From assembly GCA_009379845.1 (NCBI GenBank), contig WHSZ01000031.1, positions 1 to 62,964 of the forward strand: 62,964 nucleotides of DNA, in the 5' to 3' direction. Source of the DNA: Pseudonocardiaceae bacterium. Lineage in GTDB: Bacteria; Actinomycetota; Actinomycetes; Mycobacteriales; Pseudonocardiaceae. A model generated the notes under the pieces. That model saw only the letters and a list, made by a program, of their open reading frames with translations. It had not been told where the DNA came from and did no database searches. A program made the translations under genes and the position numbers. This document shows positions 18,621-26,947 of this stretch, piece after piece (position 1 is the stretch's first letter; each line of letters starts with the position of its first letter).

Positions 18621-20198
18621 TCATTCGGTTAACGCGATTTCCTCGAACCGGACGGTGCCTTCCTCCCACATATGCACTCCCGTGACGTGGTTACGGTATA
18701 TGACATTCGGGTCGCCGTTGCCGAAGACCCACATCGGGGCATCCTTCAGGAAGATGCGCTGGAGCTTCTTGTATGCCTCGATCCGGTCCTGCTCGGTGGA
18801 TGCCGCTCGCCCCGCCGCGAGTGCCGCATCCATCTCCGGGCTGGAGTAGCCCGACACATTGGTGCGCCCGCCGGTTTCCAGCGTGTCGGACAGCGCCGGT
18901 TCTGGGGTGGTGACCGCCTGAATGGCCGGCCGGATGGTCGCGTCGAAGTCCCGCTTGATGTAGATCGTCTCGGAAGCGGAGGCGAAGTCGACGGTCTTGA
19001 TCTTCATGTTGACGTTGTCGTACTGATTGAGCTGAGCCTGGATGTACTGCACGGCCCGCTCGTAGCTGGAACCGGCCAGACCGGCGAAGGTGAAGTTCAC
19101 CGGCTTGCCCTCCGCGGCCAGCTCGTTGAACAGCTGCTGGGCCCGCTTGCGGTTCTGCTTCGGCAGCTGGAGCGACTTGTCGTAGTATGGCGATTCCTCC
19201 GCGAACAGCGACGTTGCCCGCTTCGATGCTTGGCCAGGGTCCATCACCTTCGTCAGCTGCCCGTTGTCGATCGCGAGCGAGACGGCCTGCCTCGCGCGCA
19301 CATCGTTGAACGGCGCGCGCTTCACGTTGAAGAAGTTGAGGTTCCCACCACCGCTATCAGCCGTTTTCGTGGTGAGTCCCGCTTCCTTCGCGCGGTCGGT
19401 GATCTCGTTCAGCGTGCTGGTGTAAAGGTCCGCGCCGCCGGAGATCACCGTTTCCACTGCCTGCGTCGCGTCCGGAATCGGCTTGATGACCAGCCGGTCC
19501 AGATGAGGCTTGCCCTTCTCCCAGTAGTTCTCGTTGCGTACGAACGTCGTTTCAGAACCGGGAACCCACCGTTCGAGCTTGAACGGACCGGCACCGACCG
19601 GTTTCTTGCCGAAGCCCTCCGGATCCTTCTTCAACGCCTCGGCCGACGCGATGAAGGTGAACGCGCTCGCGACGGTCTTGTCGAACTCGAAGTTCGGCTT
19701 CGGCAGCGTGATCCGCACGGTGAGGTCGTCGACGGCCTCGAACTTGGGATCTTTCGCCAAGGTATACGCGGGAGAGCGCAGCTCCGGGTCCCCGAGACGC
19801 TGCCAGTTGTAGGCCACCGCCTCGGCGTTGAACGGGCTACCATCGGTGAACTTGATGTTGGGACGGAGCTTGACCGTCCACACCTTGCCGTCATCCGATG
19901 GCTCGATGCTCTTCCCGATCCCCGGCTTGACCTCACCGGTCTCGACGTCCCGCCAGAACAGCGTGCCGTAGACGGCTGCCAGCCGGGAAGCCTCGGCGCC
20001 GGGAGACATGGTCTGATTCAGGGCCGGGTCGAACGACCGCGTGTCGACGCCGACCATCATCGTCAGCGTGCCACCCTCCTTGGGTGCCCCTGAGGTGTCG
20101 CTGTCGCCGGCGCCGCATCCGGTCGCGGTCAGCGTTACGGCGGCGAGCACCGCCAGTAGTCGGTGAACCGCGCGGCGCGCACATCGATCACGACTCAT
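18621..20198 (-). CDS. Peptide/nickel-type ABC importer solute-binding lipoprotein
   Basis: A 525-aa family 5 (SBP_bac_5) binding protein. The signal peptide ends in the lipobox TLTATGCG, with lipidated Cys28. The mature part has GGTLTMMVGVDTRSFDPALN, the family opening, FTDGSPFNAEAVAYNWQR near 115 and the late KKLQRIFLKDAPMWVF. ATG 20198 gives this signal peptide and has a GAAGGG site upstream. It is the first gene of the importer operon and determines substrate; peptides, opines and other small solutes are all taken by this family. The IclR and catabolic neighbours suggest a carbon source rather than a nutrient peptide. Confidence 0.9.
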   Translation of the reverse strand: MSRDRCARRAVHRLLAVLAAVTLTATGCGAGDSDTSGAPKEGGTLTMMVGVDTRSFDPALNQTMSPGAEASRLAAVYGTLFWRDVETGEVKPGIGKSIEPSDDGKVWTVKLRPNIKFTDGSPFNAEAVAYNWQRLGDPELRSPAYTLAKDPKFEAVDDLTVRITLPKPNFEFDKTVASAFTFIASAEALKKDPEGFGKKPVGAGPFKLERWVPGSETTFVRNENYWEKGKPHLDRLVIKPIPDATQAVETVISGGADLYTSTLNEITDRAKEAGLTTKTADSGGGNLNFFNVKRAPFNDVRARQAVSLAIDNGQLTKVMDPGQASKRATSLFAEESPYYDKSLQLPKQNRKRAQQLFNELAAEGKPVNFTFAGLAGSSYERAVQYIQAQLNQYDNVNMKIKTVDFASASETIYIKRDFDATIRPAIQAVTTPEPALSDTLETGGRTNVSGYSSPEMDAALAAGRAASTEQDRIEAYKKLQRIFLKDAPMWVFGNGDPNVIYRNHVTGVHMWEEGTVRFEEIALTE

Positions 20199-20332
20199 TG
20201 CCTCAGCCCTTCCTCGCTTCGTTGCGGGTTGACTGGACTGTGGCCGGGATCGGAACCCTGCGGAAGGCGGTTTTCTGCGTGCCGGAAGACCAGTGCCCCA
20301 CCGGGCGGCAGGCGATTGTGCCGAGGCACATA

Positions 20333-20348
20333 CGGTCCTTTCGGACCG
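20333..20348 (-). terminator. Weak hairpin downstream of the SDR operon
   Basis: CGGTCC-TTTC-GGACCG is a 6-bp stem with a 4-base loop, located 51 bases after the SDR stop and upstream of the importer operon. It may end the five-gene operon; it is short, so the call is tentative. Confidence 0.35.
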
Positions 20349-20398
20349 GTCACGCACCGCGACGGTGCCGGTACATCGCGGCGCCGGAACGCGGCCTT

Positions 20399-21271
20399 TC
20401 AGGGCTCGTCCGGCGGGCGGGTGAGGGGGAACGGCTGCAGCCCGCCGCCGTCCAGCACCAGGGTCTGCCCGGTGACGTAGCCACTTCCCTCCGAGGCGAG
20501 GTATCTCGCCGCGTTCGCGATGTCGTCCGGCATGCCGACCCTGCCAACCGGAATCGTCCTCGCCCGCTTCGTCAGCTCGGCTTCGACGTCCAGCTCCGGG
20601 TCCGGATTGAGGATCGCCCTGCTGGTGCCCACCAGCCCTGGGCAGATGGCGTTGACCGTGATCCCCCACGGTGCCACGTCCATGGCCAGCGAGCGAGTCA
20701 GCCCGATGACGGCGGCCTTCGAGGCCGAGTACGCGGTCGAGCGGGGTGCGGCGACCATGCCTGCCATGGACGCGACGTTCACGATCCGCCCCCACCGCTG
20801 CCGTCGCATCACCGGGACCGCGAACCGGGACATCAGATACGTGCCGCGCAGGTTGATCCGCAGCACCTGATCCCATACGTCGATCGGGATATCCTCGATA
20901 TCCTGGCGATCCGCTCCTTGTGGCGCGGCGGCGTTGTTGACCAGGATGTCCAGCCGCCCGTGGCTACGCACCGCGTCGGCGACCATCCGCTCGGCGTCGT
21001 CGGGATCTCCGATATCGCCGGTCATGCCCGTCGCGATGCCGCCCTTGGCGCCGATCTCCTCGACCACGCTCTCGATCCCGCGCCATCCGGTCGCCTCGGT
21101 GCCCGCGCCGGCCATGCCTTCCTGACGCCGGTTCGGCACTCCGGTCGCGAACCGGTCCGCCACCACCACGGCAGCCCCATCGGCGGCCAGCGTCCGCGCG
21201 ATCGCCTGGCCCATGCCGTCCCGCTTGCCGCACCCGGTGACCAGCGCTACCCGCCCGGCAAGCTCGGTCAC
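20399..21271 (-). CDS. SDR-family oxidoreductase, last gene of the CGSC operon
   Basis: A 290-aa short-chain dehydrogenase. [18 protein letters not shown] is an enlarged cofactor loop, NNAAA is the NNAG-type motif, and the catalytic residues lie in VNVASMAG and [17 protein letters not shown]. The stretch after position 40 ([16 protein letters not shown]) is an insertion relative to minimal SDRs. GTG 21271 overlaps the stop of the small CxxC gene (GTGA). It closes an operon with an alcohol dehydrogenase and the CGSC protein, suggesting it oxidises or reduces an intermediate of that pathway. Confidence 0.87.
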   Translation of the reverse strand: MTELAGRVALVTGCGKRDGMGQAIARTLAADGAAVVVADRFATGVPNRRQEGMAGAGTEATGWRGIESVVEEIGAKGGIATGMTGDIGDPDDAERMVADAVRSHGRLDILVNNAAAPQGADRQDIEDIPIDVWDQVLRINLRGTYLMSRFAVPVMRRQRWGRIVNVASMAGMVAAPRSTAYSASKAAVIGLTRSLAMDVAPWGITVNAICPGLVGTSRAILNPDPELDVEAELTKRARTIPVGRVGMPDDIANAARYLASEGSGYVTGQTLVLDGGGLQPFPLTRPPDEP

Positions 21272-21498
21272 GACGGCTCGTCCGCCGGGTAGGTCAGATC
21301 GATCGACTGCTCGGACACGCCGAGCGAGTTGCGCAAGATGCCGAGGAACACCGGTTTCGGCACCAGGCAGTCCGCGCACGCCTCGCTCGTCGCCGAGACC
21401 TGGACTCGGATCCGGCCTTCGACCTCGTCGGCGTCCAGCCGGTAGCCGTCCGCCTCGAGGGTGGCGCGCAACTCCGCGAGTGCTTCCTCGTTGATCAT
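21268..21498 (-). CDS. 76-aa conserved hypothetical CxxC protein
   Basis: A small acidic protein starting [20 protein letters not shown] and containing [18 protein letters not shown], a CxxC pair in the middle. Both ends overlap neighbours: ATGA with the 363-aa gene and GTGA with the SDR, so it is almost surely translated. A longer start 48 bases upstream would lie inside the preceding gene and is less likely. I do not recognise a named family. The CxxC could bind metal or act in thiol-disulfide exchange with the CGSC protein (inference). Confidence 0.75.
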   Translation of the reverse strand: MINEEALAELRATLEADGYRLDADEVEGRIRVQVSATSEACADCLVPKPVFLGILRNSLGVSEQSIDLTYPADEPS

Positions 21499-22586
21499 CC
21501 CTGCGCTCCCGTCGAGGGCACCACGGGCACCGCGGTGCCCGACCACAACCCGAATACCCGCACCACCATGGACATCGCCGCATTGCGCGCGCCCGCGACG
21601 AGAACCGGCACATGCCCCGGCGTCGGCATGAATCGCTCGAACGCCTCGCCGTCCTCTAGCGGCTCCGTGGGATCGCCAGCGTGTCGCACCCCGGTCCCGC
21701 TGAGCCCGTCCTTTCCGGCTCGCCGCAGCTCGGCACGGCTTCGCCCGCAGTGCTCGACGAACCAGGCCCGCACGTCGGCCTTGGAGAATCCCGCGCCGGC
21801 GAGCAGCTGCGCATGCTCAGGGCTGAACACCACGCCGACCGAGGCGTCCCGGAAGATCAGTGAGCCGGTGCGGGACATGGTGTCCGCGAAGTCCCACAAC
21901 ACCTGCTCGGCGTCCTGGGTATGCCGGTTGTCCACGTACTCGCAGGTCCGCAGCAGCGTCGCGGATACCGCGCTCTGCCCTGCCGGCTGCCCGGCGTCAA
22001 CGGAAAGCGGCTGCCACGGGCTTTCCTCCTCGTTCTCCGCGAGGCAGATGGACCACCGGCCGGGCAACCCTTGCGTCGCCTGCTCGAGAACGTGCGGTTC
22101 GATACCGAACGCGTTCCGGATGATCAGCCCGATCGCCCTCGCAACTGTCGCATTAGGACGGAATCCCGGACCGAAAACGCCGCCGCCGCTGTTGAAACCC
22201 AGCTCCGTCCGAACAGGACCGTTCACCACGATCATCGGCGCCGGCCCGCTGGTGCTCTGCCAGCCGCCTCCGCGCGCCGCGCGCTCGAGCATCAGCGCGT
22301 CCCAGGTTGCCAGCACAACCGGGAAGTATTCCGGCAGGCAGCCCGCCATGGCTGCGTTGATCGCCGCGAGCTCCACCGTGCACTCGCGCCCGATTTGCTC
22401 GAACCGGCCGATCACCTCATCCGCTGGCCGGTCGGTCTGCGCGAGGAATCGATCGACGAGCGGGCGAGAAGCCGGAACGACCGGAAGGCCATCCGACCAG
22501 CCCTGCTCGTAGCAGTGCGCTATGGCCGCCTGCGCGAGATCGGGATCCAGGTCCGACTGCGCCGCGGGCGCCGAGGAAGACGCCAT
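21495..22586 (-). CDS. Conserved protein of unknown function, partner of the CGSC/UGSC protein
   Basis: A 363-aa protein with [20 protein letters not shown] near residue 29, [20 protein letters not shown] near 68, [20 protein letters not shown] near 115 and [12 protein letters not shown] near 192. I recognise these as blocks of a widespread but uncharacterised family that tends to sit beside UGSC-type (seleno)proteins. No cofactor motif is visible. ATG 22586 shares a base with the stop of the upstream CGSC gene (TAATG). Several cysteines are spread through it, without a clear CxxC. It is soluble, with no signal or membrane segments. Confidence 0.75.
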   Translation of the reverse strand: MASSSAPAAQSDLDPDLAQAAIAHCYEQGWSDGLPVVPASRPLVDRFLAQTDRPADEVIGRFEQIGRECTVELAAINAAMAGCLPEYFPVVLATWDALMLERAARGGGWQSTSGPAPMIVVNGPVRTELGFNSGGGVFGPGFRPNATVARAIGLIIRNAFGIEPHVLEQATQGLPGRWSICLAENEEESPWQPLSVDAGQPAGQSAVSATLLRTCEYVDNRHTQDAEQVLWDFADTMSRTGSLIFRDASVGVVFSPEHAQLLAGAGFSKADVRAWFVEHCGRSRAELRRAGKDGLSGTGVRHAGDPTEPLEDGEAFERFMPTPGHVPVLVAGARNAAMSMVVRVFGLWSGTAVPVVPSTGAQG

Positions 22587-23122
22587 TACCCGGCACCGGT
22601 CAGGATCGACACGACTTCCGGCAGCACCTCGTTGGCCCGCTTCCGTACCTCGTCCGGGTTCAGGATGGCGACCGGATGCGGTGTCGTCACGTAGTGGTAG
22701 CCGGAGGCGCCGCGCATCTGCGCCATCGCGTCCGCGGTCACCCGGAAGGCGTCGCTGCAGATCACCGCCGCCGGGATGCCGCGCTGCTCGAACAACACCC
22801 CGTCGGCGACCGCGGAGGCGCTGCACGAACCGCAGTCACCGACCCCGGTGACCACCACGTCGTACCCGCTCGCGAGCTCCTCGAGCTGGTCCTCCGGCAC
22901 CGGCATCGCGAAGGCGTTCTTGGTGCACGGCACCGCCTCGGCCACACCGTGCTGGCTTACCAGCAACTGCCCCAGTTCTTCGAGCAGCAGCGAAGCGTTC
23001 TGCTTGGTGTTGGCCAGCAGCGCGACCCGCGCACCTTTCAAGGTTGCCCGCGGTTGAGCGAGCACCGCGGCGTCCTCAGTGGTCGGCGCCCGGCCGGTGG
23101 GATCAAGAATCGCGTTCGGCAT
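22586..23122 (-). CDS. UGSC-family protein, cysteine (CGSC) form
   Basis: A 178-aa protein. It opens with AILDPTGR, has LKGARVALLANTKQNASLLL near residue 28 and carries VVVTGVGDCGSCSASAVADG near residue 90. The family is named for a U-G-S-C motif in selenoprotein members; here the first position is Cys, giving DCGSC, a probable redox-active pair. The overall look (small Rossmann-like domain with a redox motif after a beta strand) recalls the catalytic motif of glycine/proline reductase-type selenoproteins, but that link is inference. It follows the alcohol dehydrogenase by 16 bases and overlaps the 363-aa gene. Confidence 0.75.
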   Translation of the reverse strand: MPNAILDPTGRAPTTEDAAVLAQPRATLKGARVALLANTKQNASLLLEELGQLLVSQHGVAEAVPCTKNAFAMPVPEDQLEELASGYDVVVTGVGDCGSCSASAVADGVLFEQRGIPAAVICSDAFRVTADAMAQMRGASGYHYVTTPHPVAILNPDEVRKRANEVLPEVVSILTGAG

Positions 23123-23138
23123 CTTCGCCCTCGTCCCT

Positions 23139-24254
23139 TCAACTCTGGTCGTGAATCACGACGCCACGGATGTTCTTGCCATCCAGCATGTCCCGGTATC
23201 CCTGGTTGACCTCATCCAGCCGGTACCGCTTGGTGACGAGTTCGTCCAGCTTCAAGTCTCCGGATTGATACAGCCCGATCAACCTCGGAATGTCGTAGAG
23301 CGGATTCGCGGAACCGAAACACACCCCGTGGAACCGTCGCTGGTACATCGCAACCAGACTGCCCGGCACGCCGAGCTCGTAGTTGCCGACCCCGGTGATG
23401 GTCACCTGACCGTCCTTGCCGACCATCTCGGCCGCCCGCAACACGACGTCGGTTGTCATCACGCCGACGGTGAGGATGGCGTGCTCGGCCAGCTGACCAC
23501 GGGTCAGATCCACGATCAGCTCACGCGCGGCCGCCGGATCGGTGAACGTGTGCGTCGCGCCGAGCACCTTCGCCATCTCCAGCTTGAACGGCACCGGATC
23601 GATGGCGATCACGTTCTTCGCGCCGGCGTACCTGGCGCCCTGCACCGCGTTGATGCCAACCCCACCGATACCGAAGATCACCACCGTTTCGCCGGCTCGC
23701 ACGCCGGCGGCGTACACCGCGGATCCCCAGCCGGTTGTCACCCCGCAGCTGACGAGCGCGGCCAGTTCCGGCGCGACATCGGCCTGGTAAGGGACGACGG
23801 ACCCCTCGGAGAGCACCGCGTACTCGGAAAACGTGCCGAGCGCGCACATCCCACCGAACTCGTCGTCACCGGAGCGGAACCGGAACGTGCCGTCCGGCAG
23901 GCACCCGACCATGGCATTGGCACCCAGATCGCACAGGTTCTGCCGGCCGGTCGAGCAGTACCGGCATTTCCCGCAGGCCGGAATGAACGAGCACACCACG
24001 CGGTCGCCTTCCGCGACCCTGGTGACCTCAGAACCCACGGCCTCCACGACGCCTTCGCCCTCGTGCCCGCCGACCATCGGCAACCGGCCAGGGATATCAC
24101 CGTTGCGGATATGGTCGTCCGAATGACACAGTCCGGCCGCCCGTAGCCGGACGAGAACTTCGCCGGCCTTCGGCTCGGCCAGCTCCAGCTCGTCGATTTC
24201 CCACCATCGGTCCGGACCGGCCTCACGCAGCACCGCGGCCTTGGTCTTCAACAC
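23139..24254 (-). CDS. NDMA-dependent (mycofactocin-type) alcohol dehydrogenase
   Basis: A 371-aa zinc alcohol dehydrogenase. GLCHSDDHIRNGDIPGRLP holds the catalytic Cys and His region, ACGKCRYCSTGRQNLCDLG the four-Cys structural zinc site, and IFGIGGVGINAVQGARYAGA the NAD fold. The sequence matches the actinomycete NDMA-dependent group, whose NAD stays bound and is recycled through mycofactocin; no mycofactocin genes are in this window. It opens a five-gene operon (ADH, CGSC, 363-aa, 76-aa, SDR) and is divergent from an aldehyde dehydrogenase, suggesting alcohol-to-acid oxidation. Confidence 0.88.
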   Translation of the reverse strand: MLKTKAAVLREAGPDRWWEIDELELAEPKAGEVLVRLRAAGLCHSDDHIRNGDIPGRLPMVGGHEGEGVVEAVGSEVTRVAEGDRVVCSFIPACGKCRYCSTGRQNLCDLGANAMVGCLPDGTFRFRSGDDEFGGMCALGTFSEYAVLSEGSVVPYQADVAPELAALVSCGVTTGWGSAVYAAGVRAGETVVIFGIGGVGINAVQGARYAGAKNVIAIDPVPFKLEMAKVLGATHTFTDPAAARELIVDLTRGQLAEHAILTVGVMTTDVVLRAAEMVGKDGQVTITGVGNYELGVPGSLVAMYQRRFHGVCFGSANPLYDIPRLIGLYQSGDLKLDELVTKRYRLDEVNQGYRDMLDGKNIRGVVIHDQS

Positions 24255-24603
24255 GCGCAGCCTCGTTTTGCTCTTTCGTTTCTATCTTTTCGATAGACAA
24301 CGATTTGTGCGGATTCCGAACAACACCGAATTTTAGCCATCTACCAGGCGCGGAGCCATTTTCATTTCGTCACGCGGAAACAACGGACACCAACCTTGAC
24401 AGTGGTTTCCGCGCGTGAGTTGTATTTACCCCCAAGACGTCCCAGCCATCAGGTCAGCGGCCGAACGGCCGCCGAGTGTCCACAAACGACGGTTACCTGG
24501 AGACCGCACGGGACCGGACGAACCTGCGCCGCACCGTCGTGATGATCGCCGAGCAGCTGGCGGACCGCATCCGGGCCGCGTGAGACCAACCCAGGAGGAC
24601 GTC
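24255..24603. promoter_or_regulatory. 349-bp divergent promoter region (alcohol dehydrogenase operon / aldehyde dehydrogenase)
   Basis: Three signals are visible. TCTATC-N5-GATAGA (24281-24297) is a perfect palindrome 27 bases from the alcohol dehydrogenase start. CGCGGAAAC (24373-24381) is repeated inversely as GTTTCCGCG at 24405-24413. Within the second half of that dyad lies TTGACA (24396-24401), with TTGTAT at 24420-24425 after an 18-base spacer, a fair vegetative-type promoter pointing to the aldehyde dehydrogenase. A 35-codon GTG-start frame (24476-24583) ends 20 bases before that gene but has no ribosome site. Confidence 0.5.
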
Positions 24604-26079
24604 ATGACCACCACCGCTCCGGAGAGCCTGGACGCCGACGGCCTGCTCACCGACAACGCGCAGCTGATCGCCGGCGACTGGGTTCCGGCGAAAACCGGCG
24701 AGGCGATCGATGTGCTCAACCCGGCGACACAGGAGGTGCTGCTGCGGGTGCCGAGGAGCTCGGCCGCCGACATCGACGCCGCGGTTCGGGCGGCTGACGA
24801 CGCGTACGGCTCCTGGCGGGACACCAGCCCCGCCACCCGCGGCGAGCTGCTGTACCGCTGGGCGGAGCTGTGCCGGCAGCACGAGCAGGATATCGACACG
24901 CTCGAGTCGATGGAGGTCGGACGGCCGCACTGGGGCCCTTCCCCCATTCCCAAGATCCTGACGTTCACGGCCGGGTTGGCCGACAAGATCACCGGGCAGA
25001 CGTTGCCCTCCGCGCAGCCCGATGTGCTCGGCATGACGATCCGCGAGCCGTACGGCGTGTGCGGGAGCATCATCCCGTGGAACGCCCCGGGACCGTTGAT
25101 GGTGAACGATGTCGCGCCGGCGCTCGCGGCCGGCAACACGATCGTCGTCAAGCCCGCCGAGGACGCTCCGCTGACCTGCCTGCTGCTGGCGAAGCTGGCG
25201 ACGCGGGCTGGCATCCCGCCCGGTGTGCTGAACGTGGTGACCGGTTACGGCGGTGAGGCCGGGGCGGCGCTTCCCGCGCACCCCACCGTCCGTCGGATGA
25301 GCTTCACCGGCTCACCCGAAACCGGGTCGAAGGTGATGGAGGCGTGCGCGAAGAACCTCATCCCATTGCACGTTGAGCTGGGTGGCAAGTCACCGCAGAT
25401 CGTGCTGCGGGACGCTGATCTGGATCGGGCGGTGCCGACCATCGCCCGCGCCATCACGGTGAACACCGGGCAGGTGTGCGCGGCCGGCTCGCGGGTGATT
25501 GTCGAGGAAGGCATGCGCGGGAAGCTGGTTGACGCGCTATCCGAGGCGTTCGGCAAGGTCACCGTCGGACCGTGGTACGAGAAAGTACAGATGGGACCGC
25601 TGATCAGTGCCAAGCAGGAACAGCGGGTGCTCGGCTACCTCGACATCGGCCGCGCGGAGGGCGCCGAGGTGGTGGTCGGCGGCAACAAGCTCTCCGGAGA
25701 GAAGTACGACCGCGGGTTCTTCGTGGCGCCAACCATCTTCGACGGCGTCAAGCCGGAGATGCGTATCGCGCAGGAGGAGATCTTCGGGCCGGTGCTGTCC
25801 GTACTGGGCTACTCCGACGAGGACGAGGCGGTGGCCATCGCGAACGGCACCAAGTACGGACTGAACGCCTGCGTGTGGACGAAGGACGTGAACCGCGCGG
25901 TGCGGCTGGCCCGGCACGTGCAGGCCGGCCAGGTGTCCATCAACACGTTCGGTTCGGCCGGGGTGATCGGCGCCCCGTTCGGTGGTTACAAGCACAGCGG
26001 TTTCGGGCGCACCATGAGCGCCGAGTCCATCAACGAGTACACCCAGGTGAAAAGCGTGATCATCAACGGAGCGGACTGA
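24604..26079 (+). CDS. Aldehyde dehydrogenase (NAD(P)+)
   Basis: A 491-aa member of the aldehyde dehydrogenase superfamily. IIPWNAPGPLMVNDVAPALA is the conserved WN segment, FTGSPETGSKV the NAD-binding turn, VELGGKSPQIV holds the general-base Glu, and GQVCAAGSRVIVEEGM the catalytic Cys292. The end (GGYKHSGFGRTMSAESINEY) is the usual oligomerisation tail. ATG 24604 follows a strong AGGAGG site. It is divergent from the alcohol dehydrogenase operon, and probably takes the aldehyde made there to the acid (inference). Confidence 0.9.
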   Translation: MTTTAPESLDADGLLTDNAQLIAGDWVPAKTGEAIDVLNPATQEVLLRVPRSSAADIDAAVRAADDAYGSWRDTSPATRGELLYRWAELCRQHEQDIDTLESMEVGRPHWGPSPIPKILTFTAGLADKITGQTLPSAQPDVLGMTIREPYGVCGSIIPWNAPGPLMVNDVAPALAAGNTIVVKPAEDAPLTCLLLAKLATRAGIPPGVLNVVTGYGGEAGAALPAHPTVRRMSFTGSPETGSKVMEACAKNLIPLHVELGGKSPQIVLRDADLDRAVPTIARAITVNTGQVCAAGSRVIVEEGMRGKLVDALSEAFGKVTVGPWYEKVQMGPLISAKQEQRVLGYLDIGRAEGAEVVVGGNKLSGEKYDRGFFVAPTIFDGVKPEMRIAQEEIFGPVLSVLGYSDEDEAVAIANGTKYGLNACVWTKDVNRAVRLARHVQAGQVSINTFGSAGVIGAPFGGYKHSGFGRTMSAESINEYTQVKSVIINGAD

Positions 26080-26097
26080 TCGCCGAGCGGTCCGGCG

Positions 26098-26856
26098 TTA
26101 TCCGCCGAAGTCGGCCCGCGCGCGTGCCACGGCTTCCGTTACGGCCGTGGCGATCTCCGGAATTCGGTGCCTCGGCAGGCGAATGGACGGCGCGGAGGCG
26201 GTGATCGCCCCGACGGCGCGCTGCTGCGCATCGTGCACGCAGGCGCCAACCGCGACGATGCCCGGCTCCGATTCGCTGTTGTTGACGCCGTAACCGCGCC
26301 GCCACACGGCGGCGAGCGCCCGGCGAAACCCGGCCATATCGTCCGGCGCGTACGGGGTGTCGGGCGGCGGACCGTCGGGATACCTCTCGGCGAGTTCCTC
26401 TGCGGACAGTTCGGCCAGCAGCGCCTTGCCGCCGGACGTCAGGTGGGCGGGCATGGTCATGCCGGTGCGCGACCCGACCCGCAGCGCCTGGGCGGCCTCG
26501 ACGCTGTCCAGAAACGTGACGGCCGCGCCGGAGAGCACCATCAGGTGCACGGTCTCGTCAAGCCGCTCATTGAGCCATTCCAGGTGCGGCCTCGCGACCT
26601 CACGGATGTCCCGGTTGGTGCGTTCGGCAAGCCCCAGCCCATAGAACATCGCGCCGGGGCCGTACGTCCTGTCCGGGTACTGCGTCGCGAACTCCCGGTA
26701 CCGCAGCATCGTCAGTAGCCGGTGCGCCGTGGACCGGGCCACCCCGAGCCGCTGCGCCACATCGCTTACCCGTAACCGCTCGTGGCGCCGGAGCAGCACG
26801 AGCAGCTGCAGGACGTTGTCGACCGAATCGATCGCGTACACCGGTGTGTTCTTCAC
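26098..26856 (-). CDS. IclR-family transcriptional regulator
   Basis: A 252-aa IclR protein. The winged helix is at residues 8-66 (VSDVAQRLGVARSTAHRLLT), followed by the effector domain (MTMPAHLTSGGKALLAELSA). It is divergent from the gentisate dioxygenase gene across 91 bases that contain a direct-repeated palindromic motif, and converges with the aldehyde dehydrogenase. By analogy with other aromatic-acid IclR regulators it likely controls the dioxygenase/hydroxylase pair. Confidence 0.88.
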   Translation of the reverse strand: MKNTPVYAIDSVDNVLQLLVLLRRHERLRVSDVAQRLGVARSTAHRLLTMLRYREFATQYPDRTYGPGAMFYGLGLAERTNRDIREVARPHLEWLNERLDETVHLMVLSGAAVTFLDSVEAAQALRVGSRTGMTMPAHLTSGGKALLAELSAEELAERYPDGPPPDTPYAPDDMAGFRRALAAVWRRGYGVNNSESEPGIVAVGACVHDAQQRAVGAITASAPSIRLPRHRIPEIATAVTEAVARARADFGG

Positions 26857-26860
26857 AGAA

Positions 26861-26910
26861 GAATCATAACCGCACGGTTGTTCCTCAAAACAGAATCAGT
26901 CGTACGGTTC
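26861..26910. promoter_or_regulatory. Candidate IclR operators between regulator and gentisate genes
   Basis: AACCG-CA-CGGTT (26868-26879) is a perfect short palindrome preceded by GAATCA (26861). A second copy of the pattern, GAATCA then CGTACGGTTCTT, starts at 26893. The two ACGGTT cores are 30 bases apart, about three helical turns, in the narrow divergent gap. Confidence 0.5.
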
Positions 26911-26947
26911 TTGCTCTACGGCCAAGAACTCCTCAAGGAGGCATGCG

